A stretch of DNA of 64,000 bases from Bufo bufo (Eukaryota; Chordata; Amphibia; Anura; Bufonidae), in NCBI RefSeq assembly GCF_905171765.1, contig NC_053392.1:447606837-447670836 (forward strand), given 5' to 3'. The notes beneath the pieces were generated by a model. That model was not told the DNA's origin and did not search any database. It saw only the letters and a program-made list of their open reading frames with translations. Positions 10,341 to 21,518 of the stretch are shown here, one piece after another (the stretch's first letter is position 1; every line of letters starts with the position of its first letter). A program made the translations under genes and the position numbers.

Positions 10341-10792
10341 GTTCCCACTGGGACAGGTGAGATCTTGTTATTTGTACCTTGGCTGTTTGTGGGCAGAAGT
10401 TGAACCACTTCAGCCACAGTGTGAGGGATGGCCCCCCTGGCAGTGGCTGGCTGGCGCTTGCTCCTTCTTCTTCTCTGAGGGCGGAGCTGGCAACATCACA
10501 AAAGGGAAGATGTGCCTGTGTGGCGGCATGCTCCAGCAGCCACTGCTCTCTTAAAGAGGTGACAGAGAGGGTCTCAGAGCGGCCGCGGACCGCAGTGTGG
10601 CTCGCCTGGCTCAGACTCTTTCAATTAGTCCGTCCGCTTAGCGCTGTTAGCTGCCCGCCACTGCGCCACCGCCACAAAAATATAGTTAGTTGCGGGCTGG
10701 CGGCGGTGTCAGGTGGTGGGCTGGGGGCCCCTAAGGACTCGGGGGTCCAGTGGCAATTGCCCCCCCTTGCTTATATGGAAGCGCCGGCCCTG
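10341..10792 (-). mobile_element. Non-autonomous hAT-type terminus
   Basis: Ends GCGCCGGCCCTG, the reverse complement of a CAGGGCCGGC-type terminus common among hAT elements. Preceded by a G-rich subterminal block with GGGGGCCCCTAAGGACTC. The minisatellites to its left may be its interior. The left end was not found and no transposase is present. Confidence 0.5.
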
Positions 10793-10799
10793 GTGTTTC

Positions 10800-10943
10800 A
10801 GACGGATACGTCATGGCTATACAGTAGAAGACATAATACAACCGGATCTGTTCATGACGGATGCATGCGGTTGTATTATTCTAACGGAAGCATTTTTGCA
10901 GATTCACGATGGATCTGCAAAAAACGCTAGTGTGAAAGTAGCC
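10800..10943. mobile_element. MITE fragment with hairpin, TAA at right end
   Basis: Contains TAATACAACCGGATC … GCATGCGGTTGTATTA as an internal inverted repeat and ends AGTGTGAAAGTAGCC followed by TAA. This resembles the Harbinger-like MITEs elsewhere in the window. Left end not resolved. Confidence 0.5.
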
Positions 10944-10946
10944 TAA

Positions 10947-11417
10947 GACATAAGTCTCTAAAGACTTTTAAACATAAGTCTTGCAGCCCAATAACAAAAA
11001 GCTGGAATAACAGAGCTGTCTAATGGCTATTTGGATCCCCAAATAATATTTCCCTGCACTTGTAAATCGCTTTCCTATCAATGTCCCTAGTGCCTTCTGA
11101 TGTCTCTCCCTGCACTAAGATGCTGTGAAATGATTCTTCCCTATCCTCTCCCTGCACTTATAAATAGTTTTCTCTTTTTTTTTCCCCACAATCGTTTTTC
11201 CAATAGCTGTCCCTAGCAGCTTCACACGTCTGTCCCTGCACTCTGAACGCTGGAAAATGGCAAAATCTAAAATGGCTGCCGTATTTATAGGGCTGGCTGG
11301 CTGCTGATTGGTTGCATGCAGGCATGTCAATCAGGGTGATCCTGCCTTCCCAGAGTTCCTTGCCCCATGTCCTCAGTCCTCACACGTGTAGCTACCATTT
11401 TAGGAAATTCGCATTCG
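10947..11417. repeat. Older repeat into which the 6.5-kb hAT inserted
   Basis: Unit-like phrases such as CTCTCCCTGCACTTATAAAT repeat loosely, and the segment ends TTCGCATTCG. The same kind of sequence (GAATCAAATTTTTCCAGAAATTC) resumes after the hAT at 17938. Probably a separate hAT-type repeat. No gene. Confidence 0.5.
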
Positions 11418-11425
11418 TTGTGAAT
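11418..11425. repeat. 8-bp target duplication, left copy (TTGTGAAT)
   Basis: TTGTGAAT is repeated exactly at 17930-17937, immediately outside the two inverted ends of the hAT element. Eight bases is the hAT-typical length. Confidence 0.9.
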
Positions 11426-11920
11426 AGGGATGAGCGAACCCGAACTGTATGTGTGTCCGTGACACGGACCCGAACATTTTCGTAAAAGTCCGGGTTCGGG
11501 TTCGGTATTCGGCGCTTTCTTGCCGCTTTTTGAAAGGCTGCAAAGCAGCCAATCAACAAGCGTCATACTACTTTCCCCAAGAGGCCATCACAGCCTTGCC
11601 TACTATTGGCATGGCTGTGATTGGCCAGTGCAGCATGTGACCCAGCCTCTATATAAGCTTGGGTCACGTAGCGCTGCACGTCACTCTGCTGATACAAGCG
11701 TAGGGAGAGGTTGCTGCTGCGACGTTAGGGTGAGATTAGGCAGATTAACTCCTCCAAAAGACTTAATTCAGTGATCGATCTCCAGCTGTGGATCATTGAA
11801 GTGCTGATATTGAATTGCTCACTTTTTTTAGGCTGCCCATAGCGTTTTTATATCACTTTTTTCTGGGGTGATCTGCGACCATTTTGTGGCTTGTGGTGCG
11901 CCAGCACAAGCTACCACCAA

Positions 11921-12345
11921 GTGCATTTAACCATCAATAGTGTGGTTATTTTTTGCTATATCCTACATCAGGTGCAGGCTGAGCCTGTGTCACCCAAGTG
12001 CATTTAACCATCAATAGTGTGGTTATTTTTTGCTATATCCTACATCAGGGTCAAGCTTTCATCAAGTGCATTTAACCATCAATAGTGTGGTTATTTTTTG
12101 GCCATATACTACATCAGGTGCAGGCTGAGCCTGTGTCACCCAAAGTGCATTTAACCATCAATAGTGTGGTTATTTTTTGCTATATCCTACATCAGGGTCA
12201 AGCTTTCATCAAGTGCATTTAACCATCAATAGTGTGGTTATTTTTTGGCCATATACTACATTAGGTGCAGGCTGAGCCTGTGTCACCCAAGTGCATTTAA
12301 CCATCAATAGTGTGGTTATTTTTTGGCCATATACTACATCAGGGG
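11921..12345. repeat. Higher-order tandem array, alternating 77/68-bp units
   Basis: GTGCATTTAACCATCAATAG starts at 11921, 11998, 12066, 12145, 12213 and 12291, giving spacings of 77, 68, 79, 68 and 78. Long units carry GCAGGCTGAGCCTGTGTCAC and short ones carry GTCAAGCTTTCATC, so the true period is a two-unit block of about 147 bp. Confidence 0.9.
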
Positions 12346-12845
12346 CAAGTTGAGCCTGTCACCCAGCGCCTAAAAAATAGGCCTGACATTTCTATTCCTC
12401 CAAATCAGTACAGTTTTAGCTGGTCAAGTTATATTTAGTGACCGTAAAAGCACAGTTTTTGTTCTGGGTTGAAAAACTATTCCCAAATTTGCCATTCTCA
12501 AAATTAGTAGTTTCTGCTACATCAGGCCTACTTTAAATCTATCCCAAAAAGGATATCTTAGATTCAAGGTGCTGATAGTGTCATTCTGAAAAACTTAATA
12601 CACACGCTACAGTGCAGATACAAGTCTAATTCTGTGATTAAAGGTATATCTGTCACACAGCGCGTAAAAAATAGGCCTCACATTTATATTCAACCAAATC
12701 TGTCATTACTTGTGTGCCTGTATTAGTGTAATACGGTACCTAAATAGATAGCCAGACAGTGTTAGGTGTCTGTAAAAAAAGGCCAGAATTTTAATTCAAT
12801 ACATTGGCCCGAATAATATTTTTCTTATTGTGGTGAACGGTAACA

Positions 12846-15800
12846 ATGAGGAAAACAACTAGTAAGGGACGCGACGTGGACATGGTCGTGGTGGTGTTAG
12901 TGGACCCTCTGGTGCTGGGAGAGGACGTGGCCGTTCTGCCACAGCCACACGTCCTAGTGTACCAACTACCTCAGGTCCCAGTAGCCGCCAGAATTTACAG
13001 GGATATTTGGTGGGGCCCAATGCCGTTCTAAGGATGGTAAGGCCTGAGCAGGTACAGGCATTAGTCAATTGGGTGGCCGACAGTGCATCCAGCACGTTCA
13101 CATTATCTCCCACCCAGTCTTCTGCAGAAAGCGCACAGATGGCGCATGAAAACCAAGCCCATCAGTCTGTCACATCACCCCCATGCATATCAGGGAAACT
13201 GTCTGAGCCTCAAGTTATGCAGCAGTCTCTTATGCTGTTTGATGACTCTGCTGCCAGGGTTTCCCAAGGGCATGCACCTAGCCCTTCCCCAGGGGTGGAA
13301 GAGATAGAATGCACTAACGCACAACCACTTATGTTTCCTAATGATGAGGACATGGGAATACCACCTCAGCACGTCTCTGATGATGACGAAACACAGGTGC
13401 CAACTGCTGCGTCTTTCTGCAGTGTGCAGACTGAACAGGAGGTCAGGGATCAAGACTGGGTGGAAGACGATGCAGGGGACGATGAGGTCCTAGACCCCAC
13501 ATGGAATGAAGGTCGTGCCACTGACTTTCACAGTTCGGAGGAAGAGGCAGTGGTGAGACCGAGCCAACAGTGTAGCAAAAGACAAAGAGGGAGCAGTGGG
13601 CAAAATCAGAACACCCCCCGCCAAGAGACTCCGCCTGCTATTGACCGCCGCCATCTGGGACCGAGCACCCCAAAGGCAGCTTCAAGGAGTTCCCTGGCAT
13701 GGCACTTCTTTAAACAATGTGCTGACGACAAGACCCGAGTGGTTTGCACGCTGTGCCATCAGAGCCTGAAGCGAGGCATTAACGTTCTGAACCTTAGCAC
13801 AACCTGCATGACCAGGCACCTGCATGCAAAGCATGAACTGCAGTGGAGTAAACACCTTAAAAACAAGGAAGTCACTCAGGCTCCCACTGCTACCTCTTCT
13901 GCTGCTGCCGCCTCGGCCTCTTCTGCTGCTGCCGCCGCCTCGGCCTCTTCCTCCGCCTCTGGAGGAACGTTGGCACCTGCCAGCCAGCAAACATGGGATG
14001 TACCACCAACACCACCACCTGCGTCACCAAGCATCTCAACCATGTCACACGGCAGCGTTCAGCTCTCCATCTCACAAACATTTGAGAGAAAGCGTAAATT
14101 CCCACCTAGCCACCCTCGATCCCTGGCCCTGAATGCCAGCATTTCTAAACTACTGGCCTATGAAATGCTGTCATTTAGGCTGGTGGACACAGACAGCTTC
14201 AAACAGCTCATGTCGCTTGCTGTCCCACAGTATGTTGTTCCCAGCCGGCACTACTTCTCCAAGAGAGCCGTGCCTTCCCTGCACAACCAAGTGTCCGATA
14301 AAATCAAGTGTGCACTGCGCAACGCCATCTGTGGCAAGGTCCACCTAACCACAGATATGTGGACCAGTAAGCACGGCCAGGGACGCTATATCTCCCTAAC
14401 TGCACACTGGGTAAATGTAGTGGCGGCTGGGCCCCAGGCGGAGAGCTGTTTGGTGCACGTCCTTCCGCCGCCAAGGATCGCAGGGCAACATTCTTTGCCT
14501 CCTGTCTCCTCCTCCTCCTACTCAGCTTCCTCCTCCTCTTCTTCCACCTGCTCATCCAGTCAGCCTGCTTCACCACCAACTTCAGCACAGCCCGGGGTAA
14601 ACGTCAGCAGGCCGTTCTGAAACTCATATGTTTGGGGGACAGGCCCCACACCGCACAGGAGTTGTGGCAGGGTATAGAACAACAGACCGACGAGTGGTTG
14701 CTGCCGGTGAGCCTCAAGCCCGGCCTGGTGGTGTGCGATAATGGGCGAAATCTCGTTGCAGCTCTGGGACTAGCCGGTTTGACGCACATCCCTTGCCTGG
14801 CGCATGTGCTGAATTTGGTGGTGCAGAAGTTCATTCGCAACTACCCCGACATGTCAGAGCTGCTGCATAAAGTGTGGGCCGTCTGTTCGCGCTTCCGGCG
14901 TTCACACCCTGCTGCTGCACGCCTGTCTACGCTACAGCGTAACTTCGGCCTTCCCGCTCACCGCCTCATATGCGATGTGCCCACCAGGTGGAACTCCACC
15001 TTGCACATGCTGGACAAACTGTGCGAGCAGCAGCAGGCCATAGTGGAGTTTCAGCTGCAGCACGCACGGGTCAGTCGCACTGCGGAACAGCACCACTTCA
15101 CCACCAATGACTGGGCCTCCATGCTAGACCTGTGTGCCCTGTTGCGCTGTTTCGAGTACTCCACCAACATGGCCAGTGGCGATGACGCCGTTATCAGCGT
15201 TACAATACCACTTCTATGTCTCCTTGAGAAAACACTTAGGGCGATGATGGAATAGGAGGAAGAGGGGTCATTTTTAGCACTTTCAGGCCAGTCTCTTCGA
15301 AGTGACTCAGAGGGAGGTTTTTTGCAACCCCAGAGGCCAGGTACAAATGTGGCCAGACAGGGCCCACTACTGGAGGACGAGGAGGGCGAGGATGAGGAGG
15401 AGGAGGATGAGGATGAAGCATGTTCACAGTGGGGTGACACCCAAAGCAGCTCGGGCCCATCACTGGTGCGTGGCTGGGGGGAAATACAGGACGATGACGA
15501 TACGCCTCCCACAGAGGACAGCTTGTCCTTACCTCTGGGCAGCCTGGCACACATGAGCGACTACATGCTGCAGTGCCTGCGCAACGACAGCAGAGTTGCC
15601 CACATTTTAACGTGTGCAGACTACTGGGTTGCCACTCTGCTGGATCCCCGGTACAAAGACAATGTGCCCACCTTACTTCCTACACTGGAGCGTGATAGGA
15701 AGATGCGCGAGTACAAGCGCACGTTGGTAGACGTGCTACTGAGAGCATTCCCAAATGTCACAGGGGAACCAGTGGAAGCCCAAGGCGAAGGCAGAGGAGG

Positions 15801-16245
15801 AGCAAGAGGTTGCCAACGCAGCTGTGTCACGGCCAGCTCCTCTGAGGGCAGGGTTAGCATGGCAGAGATGTGGAAAAGTTTTGTCACCACGCCACAGCTA
15901 ACTGCACCACCACTTGATACGGAACGTGTTAGCAGGAGGCAACATTTCACTAACATGGTGGAACAGTACCTGTGCACACCCCTCCACGTACTGACTGATG
16001 GTTTGGCCCCATTCAACTTCTGGGTCTCCAAATTGTCCACGTGGCCAGAGCTAGCCTTTTATGCCTTGGAGGTGCTGGCCTGCCCGGCGGCCAGCGTTTT
16101 GTCTGAACGTGTATTCAGCACTGCAGGGGGCGTCATTACAGACAAACGCAGCCGCCTGTCTACAGCCAATGTGGACAAGCTGACGTTCATAAAAATGAAC
16201 CAGGCATGGATCCCACAGGACCTGTCCATCCCTTGTGCAGATTAG
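12846..16245 (+). pseudogene. hAT transposase with BED zinc finger, disabled
   Basis: ATG at 12846 leads into an Arg/Gly-rich N-terminus that changes frame near 12875. From about 12866 to 14620 one frame is open: an acidic linker, then a BED finger (WHFFKQC… with C-x2-C, a 20-residue gap and H-x4-H, about 13697-13846), a Ser/Ala-rich linker, and the first catalytic block HLTTDMWTSKHGQGRYISLT. A frame change near 14590 moves to a second frame from about 14600: VVCDNGRNLVAAL (second Asp), PCLAHVLNLVVQKF and CDVPTRWNSTLHML. A stop at 15253-15255 interrupts that frame, which then continues past an acidic stretch to the C-terminal dimerisation block (WPELAFYALEVLACPAASV, ERVFSTAGG) and stops at 16245. 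Total about 1,100 codons, long for hAT. Two frame changes and one nonsense codon make it a pseudogene; the BED finger and all catalytic blocks are otherwise well kept. Confidence 0.88.
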
Positions 16246-16375
16246 ACATTAACTACCTCCCCTTAACAATATATTATTGTACTCCAGGGCACTTCCTCAT
16301 TCAATCCTATTTTTATTTTCATTTTACCATTATATTGCGGGGCAACCCAAAGTTGAATGAACCTCTCCTCTGTCT

Positions 16376-17635
16376 GGGTGCCGGGGCCTAAATGTGTGAC
16401 AGTGGCCTGTTCCAGTGGTGGGTGACGTGAAGCCTGATTCTCTGCTATGACATGAAGACTGATTCTCTGCTGACATGAAGCCTGAATCTCTGTTATGGGA
16501 CCTCTCTCCTCTGCCTGGGTGCCTGGGCCTAAATATGTGACAGTGGCCTGTTCCAGTGGTGGGTGACGTGAAGCCTGATTCTCTGCTATGACATGAAGAC
16601 TGATTCTGTGCTGACATGAAGCTAGATTCTCTGTTACGGGACCTCTCTCCTCTGTCTGGGTGCCAGGGCCTAAATGTGTGACAGTGGCCTGTTCCAGTGG
16701 TGGGTGACGTGAAGCCTGATTCTCTGCTATGACATGAAGACTGATTCTATGCTGACATGAAGCCAGATTCTCTGTTACGGGACCTCTCTCCTCTGTCTGG
16801 GTGCCAGGGCCTAAATGTGTGACAGTGGCCTGTTCCAGTGGTGGGTGACGTGAAGCCTGATTCTCTGCTATGACATGAAGACTGATTCTGTGCTGACATG
16901 AAGCCAGATTCTCTGTTACGGGACCTCTCTCCTCTGTCTGGGTGCCTGGTCTTAAATATGTGACAGTGGCCTGTTCCAGTGGTGGGTGACGTGAAGCCTG
17001 ATTCTCTGCTATGACATGAAGACTGATACTCTGCTGACATGAAGCCTGAATCTCTGTTATGGGACCTCTCTCCTCTGCCTGGGTGCCTGGGCCTAAATAT
17101 GTGACAGTGGCCTGTTCCAGTGGTGGGTGACGTGAAGCCTGATTCTCTGCTATGACATGAAGACTGATTCTCTGCTGACATGAAGCCTGAATCTCTGTTA
17201 TGGGACCTCTCTCCTCTGCCTGGGTGCCTGGGCCTAAATATGTGACAGTAGCCTGTTCCAGTGGTGGGTGACGTGAAGCCTGATTCTCTGCTATGACATG
17301 CAGACTGATTCTCTGCTGACATGAAGCCAGATTCTCTGTTACGGGACCTCTCTCCTCTGCCTGGTTGCCTGGGCCTAAATATCTGACAATGGACTGTACC
17401 AGTGTTGGGTGACGTAAAGCCTGATTCTCTGCTATGACATGCAGACTGATTCTCTGCTGACATGAAGCCAGATTCTCTGTTACGGGACCTCTCTCCTCTG
17501 CCTGGGTGCCGGGGCCTAAATATCTGACAATGGACTGTTCCAGTGTTGGGTGACGTGAAGCCAGATTCTCTGCTATGGCAGGAAGACTGATTCTCTGCTG
17601 ATGTGAAGCCAGATTCTCTGCTATGGGACCTCTCT
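16376..17635. repeat. Tandem array, exactly 141-bp unit, about 9 copies
   Basis: The C of CAGTGGCC falls at 16400, 16541, 16682, 16823, 16964, 17105, 17246 and 17387, then one more at 17528: spacing is 141 bp throughout. Each unit includes GCCTGATTCTCTGCTATGAC and GGGACCTCTCTCCTCTG. Because 141 is 47 codons, the minus strand stays open for 458 codons. That frame has no start context or domain and is judged spurious. Confidence 0.92.
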
Positions 17636-17929
17636 CCAATTGATATTGGTTTATTTTTATATATTTTATTTTAATTTTAATTCATTTCCCAAACCACATT
17701 TGTTTGCAGCGGATTTACCTACATGTTGCTGCCTTTTGCAGCCCTCTAGCTCTTTCTTGGGCTGTTTTACAGCCTTTTTAGTGCCGAAAAGTCCGGGTCC
17801 CCATTGACTTCAATGGGGTTCGGGTTCGGGACGAAGTTCGGGTCGGGTTCGGATCCCGAACCCGAACATTTCCGGGAAGTTCGGCCGAACTTCTCGAACC
17901 CGAACATCCAGGTGTTTGCTCAACTCCAG

Positions 17930-17937
17930 TTGTGAAT
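17930..17937. repeat. 8-bp target duplication, right copy (TTGTGAAT)
   Basis: Exact match to 11418-11425. The interrupted older repeat resumes directly afterwards with CAAATTTTTCCAG. Confidence 0.9.
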
Positions 17938-18538
17938 CAAATTTTTCCAGAAATTCTAACAGAATTTGTTAGCTTCGATTCACTGATTTCTACCTGATGT
18001 TTATTTTTTTATTGTTTATATATTTTTATATGTAACATTGGGAAAGCAGGGTGAAATAAACTTTTAATATTTTAATGTTTTTTTTTTGTTTTTTTTTTAC
18101 TTTTATTCCCCTTAGGGGGCTAGAACCTGGGATCTTTTGATCCCTTGTCCCATTCACCCTAATAGAAATTATTTTAGGGTGAATGGGATTTTAACATGCT
18201 CCCTGCTGATCTGTGCTTCATGTGCAGCTTAAGCTACTTTGACATCTGTGCTTTGGTTTCCGGTTTTGAAGTCCTCTGCCAGACCAAAGCAGTTCCCTTT
18301 GATTTAACACTTTAGGATGAATCCATTCTGTTAGGATCAAGTTGTGTTAAATTGAAATGGAACAAACCGGATCAGTCACTAAAAACAGTGTAAGTCAGTG
18401 GGTGATTGATCCAGTTTTTTTAGGTTCCAAAAGAAAAAATGGATCTGACACCATTGACTTACATTGTTTTTAGTGAAAACAGCAGCTTGCAGCAGTTTTG
18501 TGTCTGCTCACAAAACTTAATGCTACCAGAATGGAATG
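17938..18538. repeat. Older repeat sequence between the hAT and a Tc1
   Basis: Starts with the resumed older repeat, then an AT-rich segment and GGGGGCTAGAACCTGGGATC with a local inverted repeat (CCCATTCACCCTAATAG … TAGGGTGAATGGG near 18149-18191). No gene was recognised. A matching terminal-looking part lies at 19010-19285, beyond the Tc1. Confidence 0.4.
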
Positions 18539-18540
18539 TA

Positions 18541-19010
18541 CAGTCGTGGCCAAAAGTTTTTAGAATGACAAAAATATTAGTTTTCACAAAGTTTGCTGCT
18601 AAAATACTTTTAGATCTTTGTTTCAGTTGTTTCTGTGATATAGTGAAATATAATTACACGCACTTCATACGTTTCAAAGGCTTTTATCGACAATTACATG
18701 ACATTTATGCAAAGAGTCAGTATTTGCAGTATTGGCCCTTCTTTTTCAGGACCTCTGCAATTCGACTGGGCATGCTCTCAATCAACTTCTGGGCCAATTC
18801 CTGACTGATAGCAACCCATTCTTTCATAATCACTTCTTGGAGTTTGTCAGAATTAGTGGGTTTTTGTTTGTCCACCCGCCTCTTGAGGATTGACCACAAG
18901 TTCTCAATGGGATTAAGATCTGGGGAGTTTCCAGGCCATGGACCCAAAATGTCGGGAGCCTTGGGAGGGAGAATACCATGTCTGCGAAGATTCAGAAGTG
19001 TCCAGGCTGC
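18541..19010 (-). mobile_element. Tc1/mariner element, truncated
   Basis: Begins CAGTCGTGGCCAAAAGTTTT directly after TA (18539-18540). This is a complete Tc1 end, followed by the 3' part of a transposase gene on the minus strand. The other end is missing: sequence changes near 19010 to a different repeat. Confidence 0.75.
18717..18950 (-). pseudogene. Tc1 transposase, C-terminal fragment
   Basis: The minus strand carries [20 protein letters not shown], the block with the third catalytic acid (E of NPIE), then the C-terminal helix region LIESMPSRIAEVLKKKG and a stop at 18717. The upstream catalytic aspartates and DNA-binding domain are absent. Roughly 80 codons of an expected ~340 remain, so it is non-functional. 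Confidence 0.8.
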
Positions 19011-19285
19011 CATGGTAACTGATCAGAGCCCTGCGGTCTCACTGCGGGGGCTCCAATCAAATGGTAGAGGGAGCCGCATCCCACTGCCTTCCTTCACAGA
19101 TGTCACGATTGGTGTTGATCGCAGCATCTGAGGGGTTAAATGATGGGGTTCAATGTAATCGCCATTCCCCATCATGGCGGACAGGAGTCTGCTGTATTAT
19201 TCACTGAAGAAGCCCACTCCACACATTCCCTCAGTCACCATGAAGTACCAGTACATCACGTGGCTGAAGGGGTTAATAGAACTGT
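19010..19285. repeat. Dispersed repeat terminus
   Basis: GCAGCATCTGAGGGGTTAAA and CAGTACATCACGTGGCTGAA followed by GGGGTTAA look like internal and end blocks of a TTAA-type repeat. No protein. Family uncertain. Confidence 0.35.
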
Positions 19286-19680
19286 GGTGCCTATGTTTGT
19301 GTTTGAATGCCCATGGCTTATTTTAATCCTGCAAATCTGGCACATGGCAATGCTTTTATGTTTTCTGCACTGTGGAGAAAAACTGCCAGATGGGAGATAC
19401 TGACATCTTATTATCTTCCAAAGCATATGGTTGGGTTCTTTTGCTTCTTAGGAAAAAACTAAAGTAACTCATTAGGAGGGGCAGTGAAAGCAGGGGAAGC
19501 AACTAAAACTGAAAGGCTTCTCTGGGGTTGCAAGCAGGATGAATGCTGTGACCCCTGGCTCCAAGGCACAGTGTCAGGCTCAGAGCTGACCTCCACATCA
19601 TCCTGCTATAACTAAAAGCAGGAGTGGGCCAACCAGTCCTTAATCACATACTCTTTGTTCTCAATAATAATGTTGCACCT
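19286..19680. other. No feature recognised
   Basis: AT/GC composition is unremarkable. No convincing open frame, splice pair, terminal repeat or tandem unit was seen. Confidence 0.5.
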
Positions 19681-20515
19681 TTTGGAAGCAAGGGAGAACT
19701 GTGGCTTACTATTACTACCGCTACTGTTGTTGTTGCCTTGATTCATTCTCGTCTTGACTACTGCAATGCACTACTAATCGGTCTCCCTCTCACTAAACTC
19801 TCCCCCCTTCAGTCTGTTCTAAATGCTGCAGCTAGGCTCATCTATCCATCCAACGGTACACTGATGCTACTAGTCTGTGCTAGTCACTTCACTGGTTGCG
19901 CATCCACCACAGAATACAGTTCAAACTTCTCACCGTCACCCACAAAGCTCTCCACAGTGCTGCACCTCCATACATCTCCTCCCTCATCTCCATCTACCAC
20001 CCTACTTGTGCTCTCCGTTCTGTTAACGACCTAAGATTAATTACCTCCATAATTCGTACCTTTCACTCCCGTCTTCAAGACTTTTCTCGAGCTGCACCTA
20101 CTCTCTGGAATACTCTGCCCCGGAATACTAGGTCATTCCAAAACTTATCCACCTTCAAACGTGCCTTAAAAACACATCTTTTCAGGCAGGCTTATCAAGC
20201 TACCTAAACTAACTATTCCCTGACTAAACCTCCCCCCACCAACTTCTCTGGCCTGAACGCTATCCTCTAGTAGTCCTAAACCCGAAGCAGATTGGCCGGC
20301 ACCACTCCTGTCAGTTCAATAATGGCTCAAATCCTACTTATCACAAACAACTACCTTATGTGTCACCCCCAATTCCTCATAGATTGTAAGCTCTTGCGAG
20401 CAGAGCCCTGACTCCTAGTGTTTCAGTTGCATATTATCCAGTTATTTTTGTTTTGTACATGAACCCTATGAACTTGTAAAGCGCTGCAGAATATTATGGC
20501 GCTATATAAATAAAG

Positions 20516-20546
<31 letters not shown>
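19681..20546 (+). mobile_element. L2-like LINE, 3' end
   Basis: The sequence encodes the C-terminal end of a reverse transcriptase, then has a 3' tail with GTAAAGCGCTGCAGAATATT and GGCGCTATATAAATAAAG, and ends in a (TTA)n run (20517-20549). This layout is typical of 5'-truncated L2-clade insertions in amphibians. No target duplication was identified. Confidence 0.75.
19699..20207 (+). pseudogene. LINE reverse transcriptase C-terminus, frameshifted
   Basis: The first frame contains HSRLDYCNALLIGLP and LQSVLNAAARLIY, the conserved segment after the catalytic palm in L2/CR1-type LINEs. Around 19890 the frame changes to one reading IHHRIQFKLLTVTHKALHSA, FSRAAPTLWNTLPR and TFKRALKTHLFRQAY, ending at 20207. 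The catalytic aspartates and the endonuclease lie upstream and are absent because of 5' truncation. Non-functional. Confidence 0.8.
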
Positions 20547-20549
<3 letters not shown>

Positions 20550-20550
<1 letters not shown>

Positions 20551-20900
20551 TGTCTGAATGGCTGGTGCTGCTACTGCTACTACCTACATTCTGAGTGGAA
20601 GGATGAGCCATGGGTCTTTCATTTTGCACTCTTAAATTAAATTATCCAGACATTTTATTATGAGACCTATAAATGAAAAGTCATAGCAAAACCGTAGCAA
20701 AATTTAAAATGTGTTTTCTGTAACTTTAAAAGAGAGAGGCACAATTAAATTTCCTTCTCTTCTGCAAATTCACAGACACTAATATCACAATGCAAAAAAT
20801 AATGAATAATTGAATAATGTATGCATTTAATATAACTGGATCAACAATTATATTTTTGTACTATGAAACACACAGTGTGATGCAATAATGTATTGCTAAC
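20550..20900. other. No feature recognised (AT-rich)
   Basis: An AT-rich stretch after the LINE tail. No open frame with support, no tandem unit, no terminal repeat. Confidence 0.5.
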
Positions 20901-20904
20901 AGCA

Positions 20905-20961
20905 ATATATGGACAGTATCAAATGCCTCTGCAAAATCCAAGAACACTACATCCACAGCCA
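20905..20961 (-). pseudogene. CR1-like LINE reverse transcriptase scrap
   Basis: The minus strand reads AVDVVFLDFAEAFDTVH, the palm motif A of CR1-type reverse transcriptases (consensus LDF-x-KAFDTV), including the catalytic Asp. Sequence quickly becomes unrecognisable on both sides, so about 20 codons survive. Confidence 0.65.
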
Positions 20962-21518
20962 CTGGCCAGACATGAAAGCTTGCCCAGGGAAAACGTGGAC
21001 GGTTGCGGTCACATTTAAAGTTTGACTGCCCAGTAGTCCAGGGGATATTGGATCTGGGGTGACAGGGTGCAGTCCAAGTATGCGACCACCTGCTGGTTAA
21101 TAGTTACATAGTTAATATAGTTAATATAGTTGAAAAAACACGTCCTTGCGGTTCGCCCGGCGGTTGGTTCGCGGCAAACTTTGCGTGTTTGCCATCCGCC
21201 GAACATGCGAACATATGGCGATGTCTGCGCGCGCCATATTCTTTTGCATTGGGCCGAACTTTGACCCATGACACATCCATCAGGAGGGACAGGACAGCCA
21301 ATTGAGATGTTTCAGCACATGGACACACCCCCAACGCTATAACAGAATCGGATCTGCCAGCCATTTTACATTATGTGTTTTGCCATTGTAGGGAGAGGTT
21401 GCATTTTGGAGCAGGGACAGGATGTTAGGAACTTAGGGACACCAAACGCTAGCTAAAAGGCCCACAAAAGTCCTTTTATGGACTGGTAACGTTGTGCTAT
21501 TGATAGGTGTGATACAAA

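Larger units (their letters stand above)
11426..17929 (+). mobile_element. Complete hAT element, 6.5 kb, BED-finger type
   Basis: Bounded by exact 8-bp duplications. The left end reads AGGGATGAGCGAACCCGAAC; the right end, reversed, reads CTGGAGTTGAGCAAACACC, and both run into GTTCGGG/CCCGAAC-rich subterminal DNA. Order: 5' terminus, a promoter-like region with TCTATATAAGC (about 11650), an alternating 77/68-bp array, the transposase, a 141-bp array and the 3' terminus. The transposase is broken, so the copy is dead unless helped in trans. Related minus-strand copies lie at 49941-50588 and 51225-54421, and a terminus at 2281-2794. Confidence 0.9.

Noticed and set aside
9501..10554. Proline- and histidine-rich frames of 100-206 codons
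   Set aside because: Low-complexity translation of minisatellites, open in several frames at once.
13682..14588. Minus-strand Arg-rich open frames opposite the hAT transposase
   Set aside because: Shadow of Ser/Ala codons in the real plus-strand transposase.
16263..17639. 458-codon minus-strand open frame with a 47-residue repeat, looking like a repetitive structural protein
   Set aside because: It tracks the 141-bp array exactly and starts and ends with it; there is no signal peptide, domain, promoter or splice context.
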